From Hyphomicrobiales bacterium (GTDB lineage: Bacteria > Pseudomonadota > Alphaproteobacteria > Rhizobiales > JAJFHB01), in contig JAJFHE010000052.1 of the NCBI GenBank assembly GCA_021775755.1, positions 19,938 to 83,937 of the forward strand: a stretch of DNA of 64,000 nt, read 5' to 3'. The notes under the pieces are model-generated. The model did no database searches. It saw nothing but the letters and a program-made list of their open reading frames with translations, and had not been told where the DNA came from. Below are positions 37,490-46,671 of the stretch, one piece after another. The stretch's first letter is position 1. Every line of letters starts with the position of its first letter. The position numbers were made by a program, and so were the translations under genes.

Positions 37490-37987
37490 ATGATCTTTAT
37501 GATTGGGATAATTGTTATTGCCGTTGTACTAATTGTTGTCATGCGCAGTTCAAGCCGCAGAATAGCAGAGGTTCAAAATAGAGCCGAATTTGAAAGGCGC
37601 ATGGATTCTCGCATCGATTCTTATCGAGACTTTATTCGCCGAGAAATGAAAGACCCCGATATCGAAAACCAAACTGACAATGAATTGAACGATTACATCG
37701 CCCTTCACATCCGCTCCTATAACAGTGAGCAAAGCAACGCCGACGGATTGTGGAAAAATATTTTATTTGGATTTGCCGCACTAGGCGTCTTTGGAGCGTT
37801 TGCTTTACCCAACAATATTTTGGACTTAATATTTTCAGACCCTATGATTAAGGGAGTTCTTATATATAGTTTAATAATAATCGTTTCAGGTTACATTATT
37901 GGCACGATTACTTCTAAGATTATCAAGAGAAAGATCGATAAGCGCTTTTTAGATGCAGGTTGGGATATAAACCAATTACGCCTCTAA
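37490..37987 (+). CDS. Small membrane protein of unknown function (islet)
   Basis: The 165-aa protein has an N-terminal membrane helix (MIGIIVIAVVLIVVM), a charged central region (about 20-85) and two further hydrophobic segments (ILFGFAALGVFGAFALP and GVLIYSLIIIVSGYIIGTIT), then a basic tail. AAGGAG lies at suitable spacing. AT-rich codons. Unknown function. Confidence 0.6.
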   Translation: MIFMIGIIVIAVVLIVVMRSSSRRIAEVQNRAEFERRMDSRIDSYRDFIRREMKDPDIENQTDNELNDYIALHIRSYNSEQSNADGLWKNILFGFAALGVFGAFALPNNILDLIFSDPMIKGVLIYSLIIIVSGYIIGTITSKIIKRKIDKRFLDAGWDINQLRL

Positions 37988-38014
37988 TTTGTTTCCTCTG
38001 TTTTATTTCTCTGC

Positions 38015-38142
38015 TGACCTGCTTCTCGGAAAGTTACTAGATTTAGAGTTAGTCTGTTCCTTGAAGAAGGAGACGGACGATGAGGCGCAGCAGATTTTTG
38101 GAAGAACAGATCATCGGAATCTTGAAGGCTGAGCCGTATTGA
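38015..38142 (+). pseudogene. Left-end relic of an IS3-family element (orfA start)
   Basis: An ATG at 38080, preceded by GAAGGAG, encodes MRRSRFLEEQIIGILKAEPY and then a stop. This is the standard opening of IS3-family (IS407-like) OrfA. Upstream, from about 38015 (tgacctgcttctcgg), the sequence resembles an IS left end. Everything after codon 17 is lost, so it is a one-ended remnant. Confidence 0.65.
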
Positions 38143-38159
38143 CGACCGGCGCGCGCTGT

Positions 38160-38300
38160 ATGGTGTCGTGCACGCGTTACGAACCGCGTGCCGTTGGTCG
38201 GATTGCCGATGATCTGAGTTTCGATATCGAAGGCTCGCCCGATTGGGCGCCGGCCGGCGACGAGGCCGAAGACGACACAGATCCCGACGGCGGGCGCTGA
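38160..38300 (+). CDS. Small GC-rich ORF, possible 3' remnant of a chromosomal gene
   Basis: Reading MVSCTRYEPRAVGRIADD to an acidic end (DEAEDDTDPDGG), this 46-codon frame has GC-rich third positions like the chromosome rather than the islet. It begins right where the IS3 relic ends, so it may be the tail of a gene cut by the insertion. No family recognised. Confidence 0.3.
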   Translation: MVSCTRYEPRAVGRIADDLSFDIEGSPDWAPAGDEAEDDTDPDGGR

Positions 38301-38337
38301 TGGCGGCTGCACACTGCGAACGGACTGCCCTCGGCTT

Positions 38338-39627
38338 CTACTCCGACAACCGCGAAATATCCGCGCCGCAGTCGCCGAGTTTGCGTTCGATGCGCTCAAA
38401 GCCGCGGTCGAGGTGGTAGACGCGGTTGATCACCGTTTCGCCCTCCGCCGCAAGCCCGGCGATGACCAGCGACACGGATGCCCTGAGATCGGTGGCCATG
38501 ACCTGGGCGCCGTTCAGCGTGTCGACGCCGGTGACGATGGCCTTGTCGCCGTCGAGCTGGATGTTGGCGCCAAGCCGCGCCAGCTCCTGCACGTGCATGA
38601 AGCGGTTTTCGAAGATGTTCTCGGTGATTTCAGAGCGACCCTTGGCCATTGTCATGAGCGCCATGAACTGCGCCTGAAGGTCGGTCGGGAAGCCCGGGAA
38701 AGGCGAGGTCGAGACATCGACGGGTTCTATCCCCGAGCCGTTGCGCGCCACGCGCAGGCCCCGGTTGGTTTTATCGACGGTAACGCCGGTCTGGCGCAGG
38801 GTGTCGAGCGCGGCGTCAAGCAGATCGCCCTGCGCGCCGATCAGTTCCACATCGCCGCCCGTCATCGCCACGGCCATCGCATAGGTGCCGGTCTCGATGC
38901 GGTCGGGCAGCACCCGGTGTGTCGCACCGTGCAGACGTTCAACGCCCTGGATTGAAATCGTATCGGTTCCAGCACCTTCTATCTTCGCGCCCATCTTGAC
39001 GAGACAGTCGGCAAGATCGCGCACTTCCGGCTCGCGTGCCGCGTTTTCGATGACCGTTTCGCCGCGTGCAAGCGTTGCCGCCATCAGCACATTGTGTGTT
39101 GCCCCGACCGACACTTTCGGAAACGACACGCGTGCGCCGATCAGGCCCTTCGGCGCCGTGGCGATGACATAGCCGTCTTCCAGATCGATGTCGGCGCCGA
39201 GCGCGGCGAGGCCGGAGATATGAAGGTCCACCGGGCGCGTGCCGATGGCGCAGCCGCCGGGCAGCGAAACGCGCGCTTCGTGGCAGCGGCCGAGCAGGGG
39301 GCCCAGCACCCAGAAGCTCGCGCGCATGCGCGACACGAACTCGTATGGCGCTGTCGTGTCGACGATGGTACGCGCCGTGAGGTGCACCGTATCGCCCTGC
39401 ACGTTGTTGCAGCCGTGGCGCTTGCCGTCGACCGTCATGTCGGCGCCGTGATTGCCGAGAATGCGGGCCAGTAGATTGACGTCGGCCAGCCGCGGCATGT
39501 TGCGCAGCGTTAACGTGTCGTCGGTGAGAAGGCTGGCTATCATCAACGGCAGCGCGGCGTTTTTCGCACCGCTGATCGGAATCTCTCCGTTAAGACGCTG
39601 TCCGCCTCTGATCCTTATGCGATCCAT
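38338..39627 (-). CDS. murA: UDP-N-acetylglucosamine 1-carboxyvinyltransferase
   Basis: The 429-aa enzyme transfers enolpyruvate from PEP to UDP-GlcNAc, the first committed step of peptidoglycan synthesis. The N-terminus [24 protein letters not shown] is diagnostic. The catalytic cysteine loop reads [14 protein letters not shown] and the C-terminal [14 protein letters not shown] is conserved. Full length. In relatives DUF2948 and hisD follow directly; here IS relics follow. Confidence 0.96.
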   Translation of the reverse strand: MDRIRIRGGQRLNGEIPISGAKNAALPLMIASLLTDDTLTLRNMPRLADVNLLARILGNHGADMTVDGKRHGCNNVQGDTVHLTARTIVDTTAPYEFVSRMRASFWVLGPLLGRCHEARVSLPGGCAIGTRPVDLHISGLAALGADIDLEDGYVIATAPKGLIGARVSFPKVSVGATHNVLMAATLARGETVIENAAREPEVRDLADCLVKMGAKIEGAGTDTISIQGVERLHGATHRVLPDRIETGTYAMAVAMTGGDVELIGAQGDLLDAALDTLRQTGVTVDKTNRGLRVARNGSGIEPVDVSTSPFPGFPTDLQAQFMALMTMAKGRSEITENIFENRFMHVQELARLGANIQLDGDKAIVTGVDTLNGAQVMATDLRASVSLVIAGLAAEGETVINRVYHLDRGFERIERKLGDCGADISRLSE

Positions 39628-39782
39628 GAATACCCCAAATCGTTCCTAAACCGGCAGCTGCCGGCGGGCGGGCGCCAGATGCTGCGCCGTCGCTCCGCAT
39701 CTCTCAAGCTTTATGAACCACATAAGGCCCCTTTGCGGCAATCGCACGTCCGATTTGCGGTAAACGGCGGTCATGAACAGAT

Positions 39783-39950
39783 TTATGACGCATCGGGAGC
39801 AGTGTGGTCCGGTTGGTTCTTGCCCGCCGCATCGCCCCGCGGCTCCTCGGCCCGTTCGCGGGCCTGGGATTTGCGCCGCTGAAGGTTTGCACGCAGGGCG
39901 TCGCCCAGGCGCGATTTTCGTGAACCGTCAGGTGATGCGGGTTTGGCCAT
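39783..39950 (-). CDS. Small basic protein of unknown function
   Basis: From the ATG at 39950 it encodes 55 aa: MAKPASPDGSRKSRLGDALRANLQRRKSQARER. Short proteins with RLGDALRANLxRRKxQARxR are common and unnamed in Alphaproteobacteria, often near murA, so it is probably real. It is highly basic and likely helical. An alternative start lies at 39971. Confidence 0.55.
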   Translation of the reverse strand: MAKPASPDGSRKSRLGDALRANLQRRKSQARERAEEPRGDAAGKNQPDHTAPDAS

Positions 39951-40033
39951 TTGCGAACCTGCATAGACCATTGCAGGTGATTTTGGAACCGCGTGTTAAG
40001 TGCGGCACAATGCTCACAGCTCGGTGCGGCAGT

Positions 40034-41398
40034 CTACACCGCGGCGGAATGGCGAGCCTCCGAGCGTCCAAGATGTGCATCGAACGCTGCACAGATGGAG
40101 CGCACGAACGGTCGTCCGTGCGGCGGGATTTCAAACCGGCCGTCCTCCAGCTCGATGAGGCCGTCCTCGTCGCTCGCCGCAATGCGTTCGGCATCCGCAA
40201 TCACCGGGCCGGCCGCGGTTCCGAAGCGCTCCTGAACATCGCCCAGGTCGAAGCGGAAGTCGCACATCAGTTGTTCGATGATATCGGCGCGCACCCTGTC
40301 GTCGTCGGTGAGTTCAACGCCGCGCACCGTCGCCAGCTCGCCGTTGAGTGATTTGCGGCGGTAGTCGGCGATGGCCGGCGAGTTCTGCACGTAGCCCTGT
40401 GGCATCTTGCCGATGGCCGAGGCACCGAGCCCGATGAGCGCATCGGCGCCGTCGGTCGTGTAACCCTGGAAGTTGCGGCGCAGAGTGCCCGCCTGCGCGG
40501 CCTGCGCCAGCCCATCCTCGGCGCGGGCGTAGTGGTCGAGGCCGATCGGCAGATAGCCCTCGCGCTCAAGTTGTTCGGCGGCGGCCTGGGACTGTTCAAA
40601 CCGTTCGTGCAGTCCCGGCAGCACGGTCTCGTCGATCAGCCGCTGATGTGTTTTCATCCAGGGCACATGCGCATAACCGAAAAGCGCTATGCGATCCGGG
40701 CGAAGCGCGGCACAGCGCGTAATGGTGTCGCGAATGCCATCGACCGTTTGATGCGGCAGGCCGTAAATGAGATCGAGATTGAGCGAGCGGACGCCTTGTT
40801 CGCGCAGCTGCACCACTACATCCCGGGTTTCCTCGTAGGGCTGCACCCTGTTGATCGCGACCTGCACCTTCGGGTCGAGATCCTGCACGCCAAGGCTTGC
40901 CCGGGTCACGCCGGCACGCCCCAGTGCCGCGATACGGTCGCCATCAAGGCCGCGCGGGTCGATCTCCACCGCGAACTCCGCGTGCTCGCCAAAACGGAAG
41001 TTCGAGCGCAGGGCCTTGGTAAGCGCGACGATCTCATCCGCCGACAGAATTGTCGGCGAACCGCCGCCCCAATGAACATGGGTGACCTCACCGGCCTGCC
41101 GCGCACGCTCTGCGACGATTTCGACCTCGGCCATGAGTGCGACGAGGTACTCCGTCACCGGCGTATGGCGGCGCGTGATCTTGGTGTGGCAGCCGCAGAA
41201 CCAGCACAGCGTGTCGCAATAGGGGATGTGCAGGTAGAGCGAGAGTTTTGAGCGCTCGTCGAGCGCATCGAGCCAGCGCCCATAAGTGGCGCCGTCGACA
41301 CCGTTATGAAAATGCGGTGCCGTTGGGTAGCTGGTGTAACGCGGCACGGGAGCGGCGTATTTTTCGACAAGCCCGGCGTTAGCTGTTGTGGTTTTCAT
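40034..41398 (-). CDS. hemN: Oxygen-independent coproporphyrinogen III oxidase
   Basis: The 454-aa radical-SAM enzyme oxidatively decarboxylates coproporphyrinogen III without oxygen in haem synthesis. The N-terminus matches HemN (YAAPVPRYTSYPTAPHF). The cluster motif is C-x3-C-x2-C in YCDTLCWFCGC, followed by VHWGGGSPTIL. Start at 41398 (MKTTTANAG) fits family length; the longer frame upstream runs across the promoter and is rejected. An FNR/FixK box lies 35 bp upstream. Confidence 0.95.
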   Translation of the reverse strand: MKTTTANAGLVEKYAAPVPRYTSYPTAPHFHNGVDGATYGRWLDALDERSKLSLYLHIPYCDTLCWFCGCHTKITRRHTPVTEYLVALMAEVEIVAERARQAGEVTHVHWGGGSPTILSADEIVALTKALRSNFRFGEHAEFAVEIDPRGLDGDRIAALGRAGVTRASLGVQDLDPKVQVAINRVQPYEETRDVVVQLREQGVRSLNLDLIYGLPHQTVDGIRDTITRCAALRPDRIALFGYAHVPWMKTHQRLIDETVLPGLHERFEQSQAAAEQLEREGYLPIGLDHYARAEDGLAQAAQAGTLRRNFQGYTTDGADALIGLGASAIGKMPQGYVQNSPAIADYRRKSLNGELATVRGVELTDDDRVRADIIEQLMCDFRFDLGDVQERFGTAAGPVIADAERIAASDEDGLIELEDGRFEIPPHGRPFVRSICAAFDAHLGRSEARHSAAV

Positions 41399-41432
41399 GG
41401 CGCGACAGTGCAGCGGTTGAGCACGAATTTCC

Positions 41433-41446
41433 TTGACCTGAATCAA
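41433..41446. promoter_or_regulatory. FNR/FixK (anaerobox) site of hemN
   Basis: On the minus strand TTGATTCAGGTCAA matches the TTGAT-N4-ATCAA consensus at 9 of 10 fixed positions. It is 35 bp before the hemN start, a normal activator position for low-oxygen induction. Confidence 0.8.
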
Positions 41447-41556
41447 GGCGATGGCCTGACTAACCCTTCGTGCCCATCCCATCTTAGTATCTTGCGTTCT
41501 GCGACCGGGGCAGCGAATGTAGCGCCCCTTGCACAGCGAGATTTCAGGAGACCCGC

Positions 41557-41985
41557 ATGGGCAACTACATCGAAACTTTCCGCGCCGTTGTCTATCCCTG
41601 GCACTGCGATCATCAGGGGCACATGACAACCATGCACTATGTCGGGATGTTCGATGCCGCATTCTGGCATCTTCTGTCGGCGGCGGGTTTCGCCCGCGCT
41701 TATATGGAAGAGCGCGGCACCGGTTTCGTCGATGTGCGCGACACCATCGAATACCGCGCCGAACAGCCGGTCGGCAGCCTTATCGTCATCGAAAGCGGCA
41801 TCACGCGCTTCGGCAACACGTCCGTGACGGGCTTTCACCGCATGCTCAATCCCGAGACCGGCGACCTCGCCGCGACATCGGAAAAAATCACGGTATATTT
41901 CGACCTCAACGCGCGTCAGAAGATCGCCTTCGCCGATGAAGAACGCGCCCGTCTTGAGGCCATTATCGTCGAACGGGAGGATTGA
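41557..41985 (+). CDS. Acyl-CoA thioesterase (hotdog fold, 4HBT type)
   Basis: The 142-aa hotdog protein carries VVYPWHCDHQGHMTTMHYVGMFDAAFW, the Asp-x-x-x-H-M-type active-site helix of 4-hydroxybenzoyl-CoA thioesterase relatives. YFDLNARQKIAF near the end is also family-like. Divergent from hemN; its stop is 5 bp before the next ATG, so it is coupled to the amidinotransferase-fold gene. Substrate unknown. Confidence 0.85.
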   Translation: MGNYIETFRAVVYPWHCDHQGHMTTMHYVGMFDAAFWHLLSAAGFARAYMEERGTGFVDVRDTIEYRAEQPVGSLIVIESGITRFGNTSVTGFHRMLNPETGDLAATSEKITVYFDLNARQKIAFADEERARLEAIIVERED

Positions 41986-41989
41986 ACCC

Positions 41990-42895
41990 ATGAACCAGGT
42001 CACGAACGCAAACGGTGCGTCTCAGGTGCGTTGGGGCGTCAATGCCCAGACCGGCGTCCTCACCGATGTATTGCTCGGCAAGCCCGATCATTTCGCCTGG
42101 ATGCCGCTCAACTCGATTTCCGCCGTCACACAGGCAAACCAGGAAGAGATGGGCTACCGCTTCGACGGGCAAAAGGCCATGCGCCAGCATCGCGAGATGG
42201 TCGACATCTATGAGACAAACGGCGTCACCTGCCATTTCGCCGAGGCCGACCCAGGTCTGCCCTCGAGCGTCTTCACGCGCGATTCAAGCTTCATGACGCC
42301 GTGGGGCGCGGTCATCACGTCGATCCAAACGCCACCGCGGCGCCAGGACTATTCGGTGATTTCGGAATTCTATCGCTCCGCCGGCATTCCGATCTGGAAA
42401 TGGGTCACGGCGGACCATTTCGAAGGTGGCGATTTCGTTATACTGAAGCCCGGCGTCGCGCTGTTGGGCTGGGCCGGCGACCGCTCGACCAAAGCCGGCG
42501 CCGAACAGGTCGCGGGCTGGCTGCGCGAAAAAGACTGGCAGGCGTTCGTGGTGCCGATCCCGCCGCAATTCGTGCATATGGACGCGGTCGTGGTGATGCT
42601 TGAGAAGGGCCTGGCGCTTGTCTGCGAGGACGCGCTGCCGTCTTACGCCCTCGACTTTCTCGGCGAACACGAAATCGAAACCGTGCCGGTTGCCTACGGT
42701 GACTGCGTCAAGCTTGGCGGCAATCTCGTGAGCCTCGGCGACAAGCGCGTGCTTTCCATGGCGCATAACGTAAACGTCAATGCCGAGCTCGAATGCCGTG
42801 GCTTCGAGGTGTTCGCCGTCGACTACGACATGTTCGCGCTCGGCGGCGGCGGTGTGCACTGCTCGTGCCACGAACTGCACCGCGAAGCGGACTAG
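41990..42895 (+). CDS. Amidinotransferase-fold (arginine deiminase/DDAH-like) protein
   Basis: The 301-aa protein belongs to the guanidine-modifying superfamily: FTRDSSFMTPWGAVI, HFEGGDFVIL with substrate-binding Glu-Gly-Gly-Asp, and the C-terminal catalytic region GGGGVHCSCHEL with the nucleophilic Cys. It could hydrolyse citrulline-forming substrates such as dimethylarginine, or act as an amidinotransferase. The upstream thioesterase shares the transcript. GGAGG precedes the ATG by about 10 bases. Confidence 0.85.
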   Translation: MNQVTNANGASQVRWGVNAQTGVLTDVLLGKPDHFAWMPLNSISAVTQANQEEMGYRFDGQKAMRQHREMVDIYETNGVTCHFAEADPGLPSSVFTRDSSFMTPWGAVITSIQTPPRRQDYSVISEFYRSAGIPIWKWVTADHFEGGDFVILKPGVALLGWAGDRSTKAGAEQVAGWLREKDWQAFVVPIPPQFVHMDAVVVMLEKGLALVCEDALPSYALDFLGEHEIETVPVAYGDCVKLGGNLVSLGDKRVLSMAHNVNVNAELECRGFEVFAVDYDMFALGGGGVHCSCHELHREAD

Positions 42896-42896
42896 C

Positions 42897-43637
42897 CTAT
42901 CCTGTGTTCACTAGCACCGGCGCCGTGAGCGCCGAAAGGGACTGGTGCTGGCAGCCTTCGGCGTCGAAGTTCGACGGATCGAGCCACGTCTCGAACGCCG
43001 CCTTCAGGACCGGCCATTCCTTGTCGATCGCCGCATACCAGGCGGAATCGCGGTTACGCCCCTTCGACACCATCATCTGGCGGAACACGCCCTCATAGCT
43101 CAAGCCGAGACGCATGGCGGCGCGGCGCGAGCCTTCGTTCAGCGCATTGCACTTCCATTCATAGCGCCGGTAGCCGAGCTCGAAGGCACGCTTCATTAAA
43201 AGATACATCGCCTCGGTCGCGGCGCGTTTGCGCTGCAGAAGCGGCGAATAGTGGATGTGGCCGACCTCGATGGAACCCATTTGTGGAGTAATGCGCAGAT
43301 AGCTGGCAATGCCGGCGGCCTTGCCGGTTTCAAGATCGATGATCGTGTGGAACAGCGGATCGTCGCCAAGGCAGGTCTCCTCCATCCAGGCGCGGTACTG
43401 GCTGAGTTCCGAAAACGGCCCGTAAGGCAGGTAGGTCCAGTTGGCCGGCGTATCGCCTTTGAGGTTTGCCGCATGGAGATCTGCGGCATGAGCGTCCGGA
43501 TCGATCGGCACCAGCCGGCAATAGCGCCCCTCAACCGGCTCGCGCGGCGGCCATGGCGGTGGTGCCCAGTCCGGCACCGGCTCGTCGAGCGGTTGTCCGA
43601 GATTGTTTGTTTCGTGCGGCGTCTTGAGATCGATCAT
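42897..43637 (-). CDS. GNAT-family N-acetyltransferase (RimJ/RimL-like)
   Basis: The 246-aa protein matches RimJ/RimL-type GNATs: GRYCRLVPIDPDAHAADLH at the start, GIASYLRITPQMGSIEVGHIHYSP, then the acetyl-CoA loop LQRKRAATEAMYLLMKRAF and the C-terminal RLGLSYEGVFRQMMVSKGRNRDSAWYA. It could acetylate protein N-termini or a small amine. Convergent with the preceding gene (1 bp between the stops). Confidence 0.88.
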   Translation of the reverse strand: MIDLKTPHETNNLGQPLDEPVPDWAPPPWPPREPVEGRYCRLVPIDPDAHAADLHAANLKGDTPANWTYLPYGPFSELSQYRAWMEETCLGDDPLFHTIIDLETGKAAGIASYLRITPQMGSIEVGHIHYSPLLQRKRAATEAMYLLMKRAFELGYRRYEWKCNALNEGSRRAAMRLGLSYEGVFRQMMVSKGRNRDSAWYAAIDKEWPVLKAAFETWLDPSNFDAEGCQHQSLSALTAPVLVNTG

Positions 43638-43850
43638 GGGGTCTGGCTCGCGTGCGGTCGGCAGGGACCTTCACAATCGCGCGCAACCGGTCCTTCGAAA
43701 ACGGCCAGTCGCGGTAATTTGCAAGAGGCCAGTTTGGCGGCGGCCACGCCGACGGAGGCCGCCGATATCGCCACGTTCGTACAGCGCGGCCCGCGCGATG
43801 CGCTTGGCGCTTGAAACGGGGTGAAATTCAGGGCATACAGCCCCTCAGTT

Positions 43851-43922
<72 letters not shown>

Positions 43923-44068
43923 CCATTGCCTCTCTCACGACATTCGCTTCGCTCAGGTCTCCGAGGGGCGAGCATAGCTCGGCGGGCAGTCGCCCTTGCG
44001 AGAACGCGTTGTGTTCGGGTTTGCCGGTTTAAGGCGCATCACCTCACCAGATCTCAGCTCCACCCGGC

Positions 44069-44608
44069 TCAACCGAGCCCGCGCGTCAGTGTGCGGAAGA
44101 CATGGGCCGGCGCGTCGCGCCGGGCGATCTCGCCGTCTTCCACGGCCTGCCACGCGGCATAGATGAGGGCGTCGATGGTGGCCGTCGCCCAGGCGGTCGG
44201 GATGTCGGGCGCGATCAGGGCTTCAGCCTTCATCGCTTCGGCGAGCGCTGTGAGGGCGCTCGTCTGGCGGTCATAGATGACGCGCACTTCCGCATCGTCA
44301 TGATCGAGCGGGCCTGATGACAAAAACCGGAACCGGTCGCCGAGCGGCACGATTGCCTCCGTCAGCCGCCTGAGGGCGCCCTGCGGGTCCTCCGACACGG
44401 TGCCGATCTCGGCCGTTGCCACCTCGATCCGCTGCAGAGCATCAAGAGTGAGTGCGCGGATCAGGTCGCGGCGCGTGGCAAAGTGCCGATGCAGCGTGGC
44501 ACGGCCCACGCCGGCGCGTTCGGAAATCTCTCCAAGCGTCGCGCTCGGATCCTGCGCCAGGATGACGGCCGCCGCATCGAGCAGCTTTGAGGTCGATTTG
44601 CTGTGCAT
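44069..44608 (-). CDS. TetR-family transcriptional regulator
   Basis: The 179-aa protein has a TetR DNA-binding domain at residues 5-52 (KLLDAAAVILAQDPSATLGEISERAGVGRATLHRHFATRRDL) and a helical ligand domain. The likely operator lies directly upstream. No neighbouring efflux gene is present; the target may be the gene itself or a gene elsewhere. Confidence 0.9.
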   Translation of the reverse strand: MHSKSTSKLLDAAAVILAQDPSATLGEISERAGVGRATLHRHFATRRDLIRALTLDALQRIEVATAEIGTVSEDPQGALRRLTEAIVPLGDRFRFLSSGPLDHDDAEVRVIYDRQTSALTALAEAMKAEALIAPDIPTAWATATIDALIYAAWQAVEDGEIARRDAPAHVFRTLTRGLG

Positions 44609-44617
44609 ATTCTAGTA

Positions 44618-44631
44618 GTCTCATATGAGAC
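44618..44631. promoter_or_regulatory. TetR-type operator palindrome
   Basis: gtctcatatgagac is a perfect 14-bp palindrome, 10 bp upstream of the TetR start codon. It overlaps its probable promoter. Confidence 0.7.
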
Positions 44632-44688
44632 AAAAAAATCTCATACAGGAAATTTACATGTCATACAATCTGGAATTCCGGAGTTGTT

Positions 44689-45216
44689 TCAGCGATTTCG
44701 CTCGCGCCAGTCACCAGGGCGTGTAAAATCTCCCTGCCAGATGCCGCGTTTGGCAGCTTTCGCTTCAGCCTCCGCTCGGCCGTAGAGCGCTGTACCTTCA
44801 ACGGTCGCGACGGCAAGTCCGGCGCGGATCATTTCCGCGTTGAGATCGGTTTCACCGGCCCGGCACCGCGACAGCGCGCGGTCATAGCGGTCCACTGCAT
44901 GACTTGTGCAGGTGACTGTTTTTGAGTGCACGAGAGAACGCAGATGAGCCCGGGCGGCACGCCCACAGGTCCACGGCGCCCCGTCCGCCGTATTGCAGCT
45001 TTGCGAAAACTCCGGTGCATCGATCCCAAAAAGCCTGATCTCTTCGCCGTCGACCCTCAGGCTGTCGCCGTCGATAACGGACGTGGCGCCTTCGTAGCTT
45101 TGCTGCGGCAGCCGCGAAACGCCGTAGATCAGGGCGCCGGCGGCAAGGCACACGAACACCGCATCCGCCAGCCGCTGCAGTCTTGAACGGCGTCTACGCC
45201 GCCGCCATCTCCACAT
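44689..45216 (-). CDS. Thermonuclease-family (staphylococcal nuclease-like) protein
   Basis: From the ATG at 45216 it is 175 aa: a basic start (MWRWRRRRRRSRL), one membrane anchor (AVFVCLAAGALIYGVS) and an SNc domain (VIDGDSLRVDGEEIRLFGIDAPEFSQ, DRYDRALSRC, AEMIRAGLAVA). Catalytic residues equivalent to Arg and Glu of the family (RLFGIDAPE) are present. Likely membrane-anchored and facing the periplasm. Three or four cysteines suggest disulfides. The upstream longer frame is not needed. Confidence 0.85.
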   Translation of the reverse strand: MWRWRRRRRRSRLQRLADAVFVCLAAGALIYGVSRLPQQSYEGATSVIDGDSLRVDGEEIRLFGIDAPEFSQSCNTADGAPWTCGRAARAHLRSLVHSKTVTCTSHAVDRYDRALSRCRAGETDLNAEMIRAGLAVATVEGTALYGRAEAEAKAAKRGIWQGDFTRPGDWRERNR

Positions 45217-45306
45217 CAGAACTTCCCTCACGCTCGCGCACTTTTGATCGCCCGCGCCTTGGTATACCTTGTCGCGTCTTGCCGATTCAGCCAAGGGTTC
45301 AGAGCT

Positions 45307-46041
45307 ATGAACGATAAGGGTTCACGCGGAGTGGCGCTTGTGGTGGGCGCCGGAGATTTTCTCGGTGCCGCCATTGCCACGCGCTTTGCGCGCGAGGGGT
45401 ATCACGCGGTCGTCACCCGCCGCCGTGGCGACCTCGACGGCGTTGTTGCATCGATCACAGCTGATGGCGGCGCCGCAACCGCCATTCACACGGACGCCCG
45501 CGACGAAGACGAGGTCGAGGCTCTGTTTGCCCGCATTGAAAAGGAGATCGGCCCCGTTGAGGTGCTTGTCTTCAATGTTGGCGGCAATGTCCGGTTTTCC
45601 ATTCTCGAAACCACCGCGCGGGTCTACCGCAAGGTCTGGGAAATGTGCGCCTTTGCCGGTTTCCTCAATGGCCGAGAGGCGGCGCGGCGCATGGCCGGCC
45701 GCGGCTCGGGCACCATCCTCTTTACCGGCGCCACAGCAAGTGTGCGCGGGTCGTCGGGGTTTTCCGCCTTTGCCGGCGGCAAGCATGCCCTGCGCGCGCT
45801 CGCTCAGAGCATGTCGCGCGAACTCGGGCCTCAGGGCATTCATGTGGGCCATGTGGTGATCGATGGCATTATCGACACGAAATGGACGCGCGAAAACTTC
45901 CCCGACCTGTTTGCCGCGCGCCCGCCCGACGGTGTCATGCAGCCTGAACAGATCGCCGAGATCTACTGGCACCTGCACTGCCAGCCGCGGGCCGCGTGGA
46001 CATTTGAAACGGATGTGCGGCCTTACACGGAACCGTGGTAG
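45307..46041 (+). CDS. Short-chain dehydrogenase/reductase family protein without the catalytic Tyr
   Basis: The 244-aa SDR starts with the Rossmann region VALVVGAGDFLGAAIATRF. The N-N/A-G turn reads VLVFNVGGN and the catalytic Ser is in TGATAS. At the Y-x3-K position the sequence is FAGGK (SAFAGGKHALRAL), so the Tyr is Phe. This occurs in a subset of related SDRs that may not be classical dehydrogenases. The ATG at 45307 fits the fold. The next gene begins 28 bp on and may share the operon. Confidence 0.85.
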   Translation: MNDKGSRGVALVVGAGDFLGAAIATRFAREGYHAVVTRRRGDLDGVVASITADGGAATAIHTDARDEDEVEALFARIEKEIGPVEVLVFNVGGNVRFSILETTARVYRKVWEMCAFAGFLNGREAARRMAGRGSGTILFTGATASVRGSSGFSAFAGGKHALRALAQSMSRELGPQGIHVGHVVIDGIIDTKWTRENFPDLFAARPPDGVMQPEQIAEIYWHLHCQPRAAWTFETDVRPYTEPW

Positions 46042-46069
46042 GAATTTCACGCTTACAGGGAGGACAAAA

Positions 46070-46666
46070 ATGAGCGACGATGTCGATTTTTTCTATGACT
46101 TTGGCAGCCCCGCGGCCTATCTCGCGTGGACGCAGCTGCCGAAAATCTGCGCCGACCGGGGCGTGGCGATCAACTACCGTCCGGTCCTCCTCGGCGGCCT
46201 TTTCAAGGCAACCGGCAACGCGACGCCCGTCTCGGTCGAGGCCAAGGGCGCCTGGATGTTCGACGACCTCAAGCGCTGGGCCGCGCATTACGGCGTGCCG
46301 TTTGAGATGAACCCGCATTTCATCATCAACACGCTCGGCGTCATGCGCGGCGCGGTATGGGCGCTCGGCGAGGGTGTCATCGAGGATTACAACAAGGCGG
46401 TCTACGAGGCGGTCTGGGTCAACGGCCAGGATATGGCTGACCCGCAGACAATCGCCGGTGTCCTCACAGCCGCGGGTTTCGATGCTTCAGCCTTTGCCGC
46501 CGCCGTGCAACTGCCAGAGGTCAAGCAGGGGCTCATCGACAACACTGAAGAGGCGGCCGAACGCGGTGCTTTCGGAGCGCCGACCATGTTCGTCGCCGGA
46601 GAAATGCATTTTGGCCAGGACCGGCTGGACTTCGTGCGCCGGGCGCTGGAGCGCGGCCGGGCTTAA
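46070..46666 (+). CDS. 2-hydroxychromene-2-carboxylate isomerase/DsbA-family protein
   Basis: The 198-aa protein is a kappa-class GST-like thioredoxin-fold enzyme: FFYDFGSPAAYLAW at the N-terminus with Ser in place of the DsbA cysteine, KRWAAHYGVPFEMNP, and AFGAPTMFVAGEMHFGQDRLDFVRRAL at the end. Typical members isomerise naphthalene-pathway intermediates, but many have unknown glutathione-linked roles. It has a good AGGGAGG ribosome binding site. Confidence 0.88.
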   Translation: MSDDVDFFYDFGSPAAYLAWTQLPKICADRGVAINYRPVLLGGLFKATGNATPVSVEAKGAWMFDDLKRWAAHYGVPFEMNPHFIINTLGVMRGAVWALGEGVIEDYNKAVYEAVWVNGQDMADPQTIAGVLTAAGFDASAFAAAVQLPEVKQGLIDNTEEAAERGAFGAPTMFVAGEMHFGQDRLDFVRRALERGRA

Positions 46667-46671
46667 GTGCC

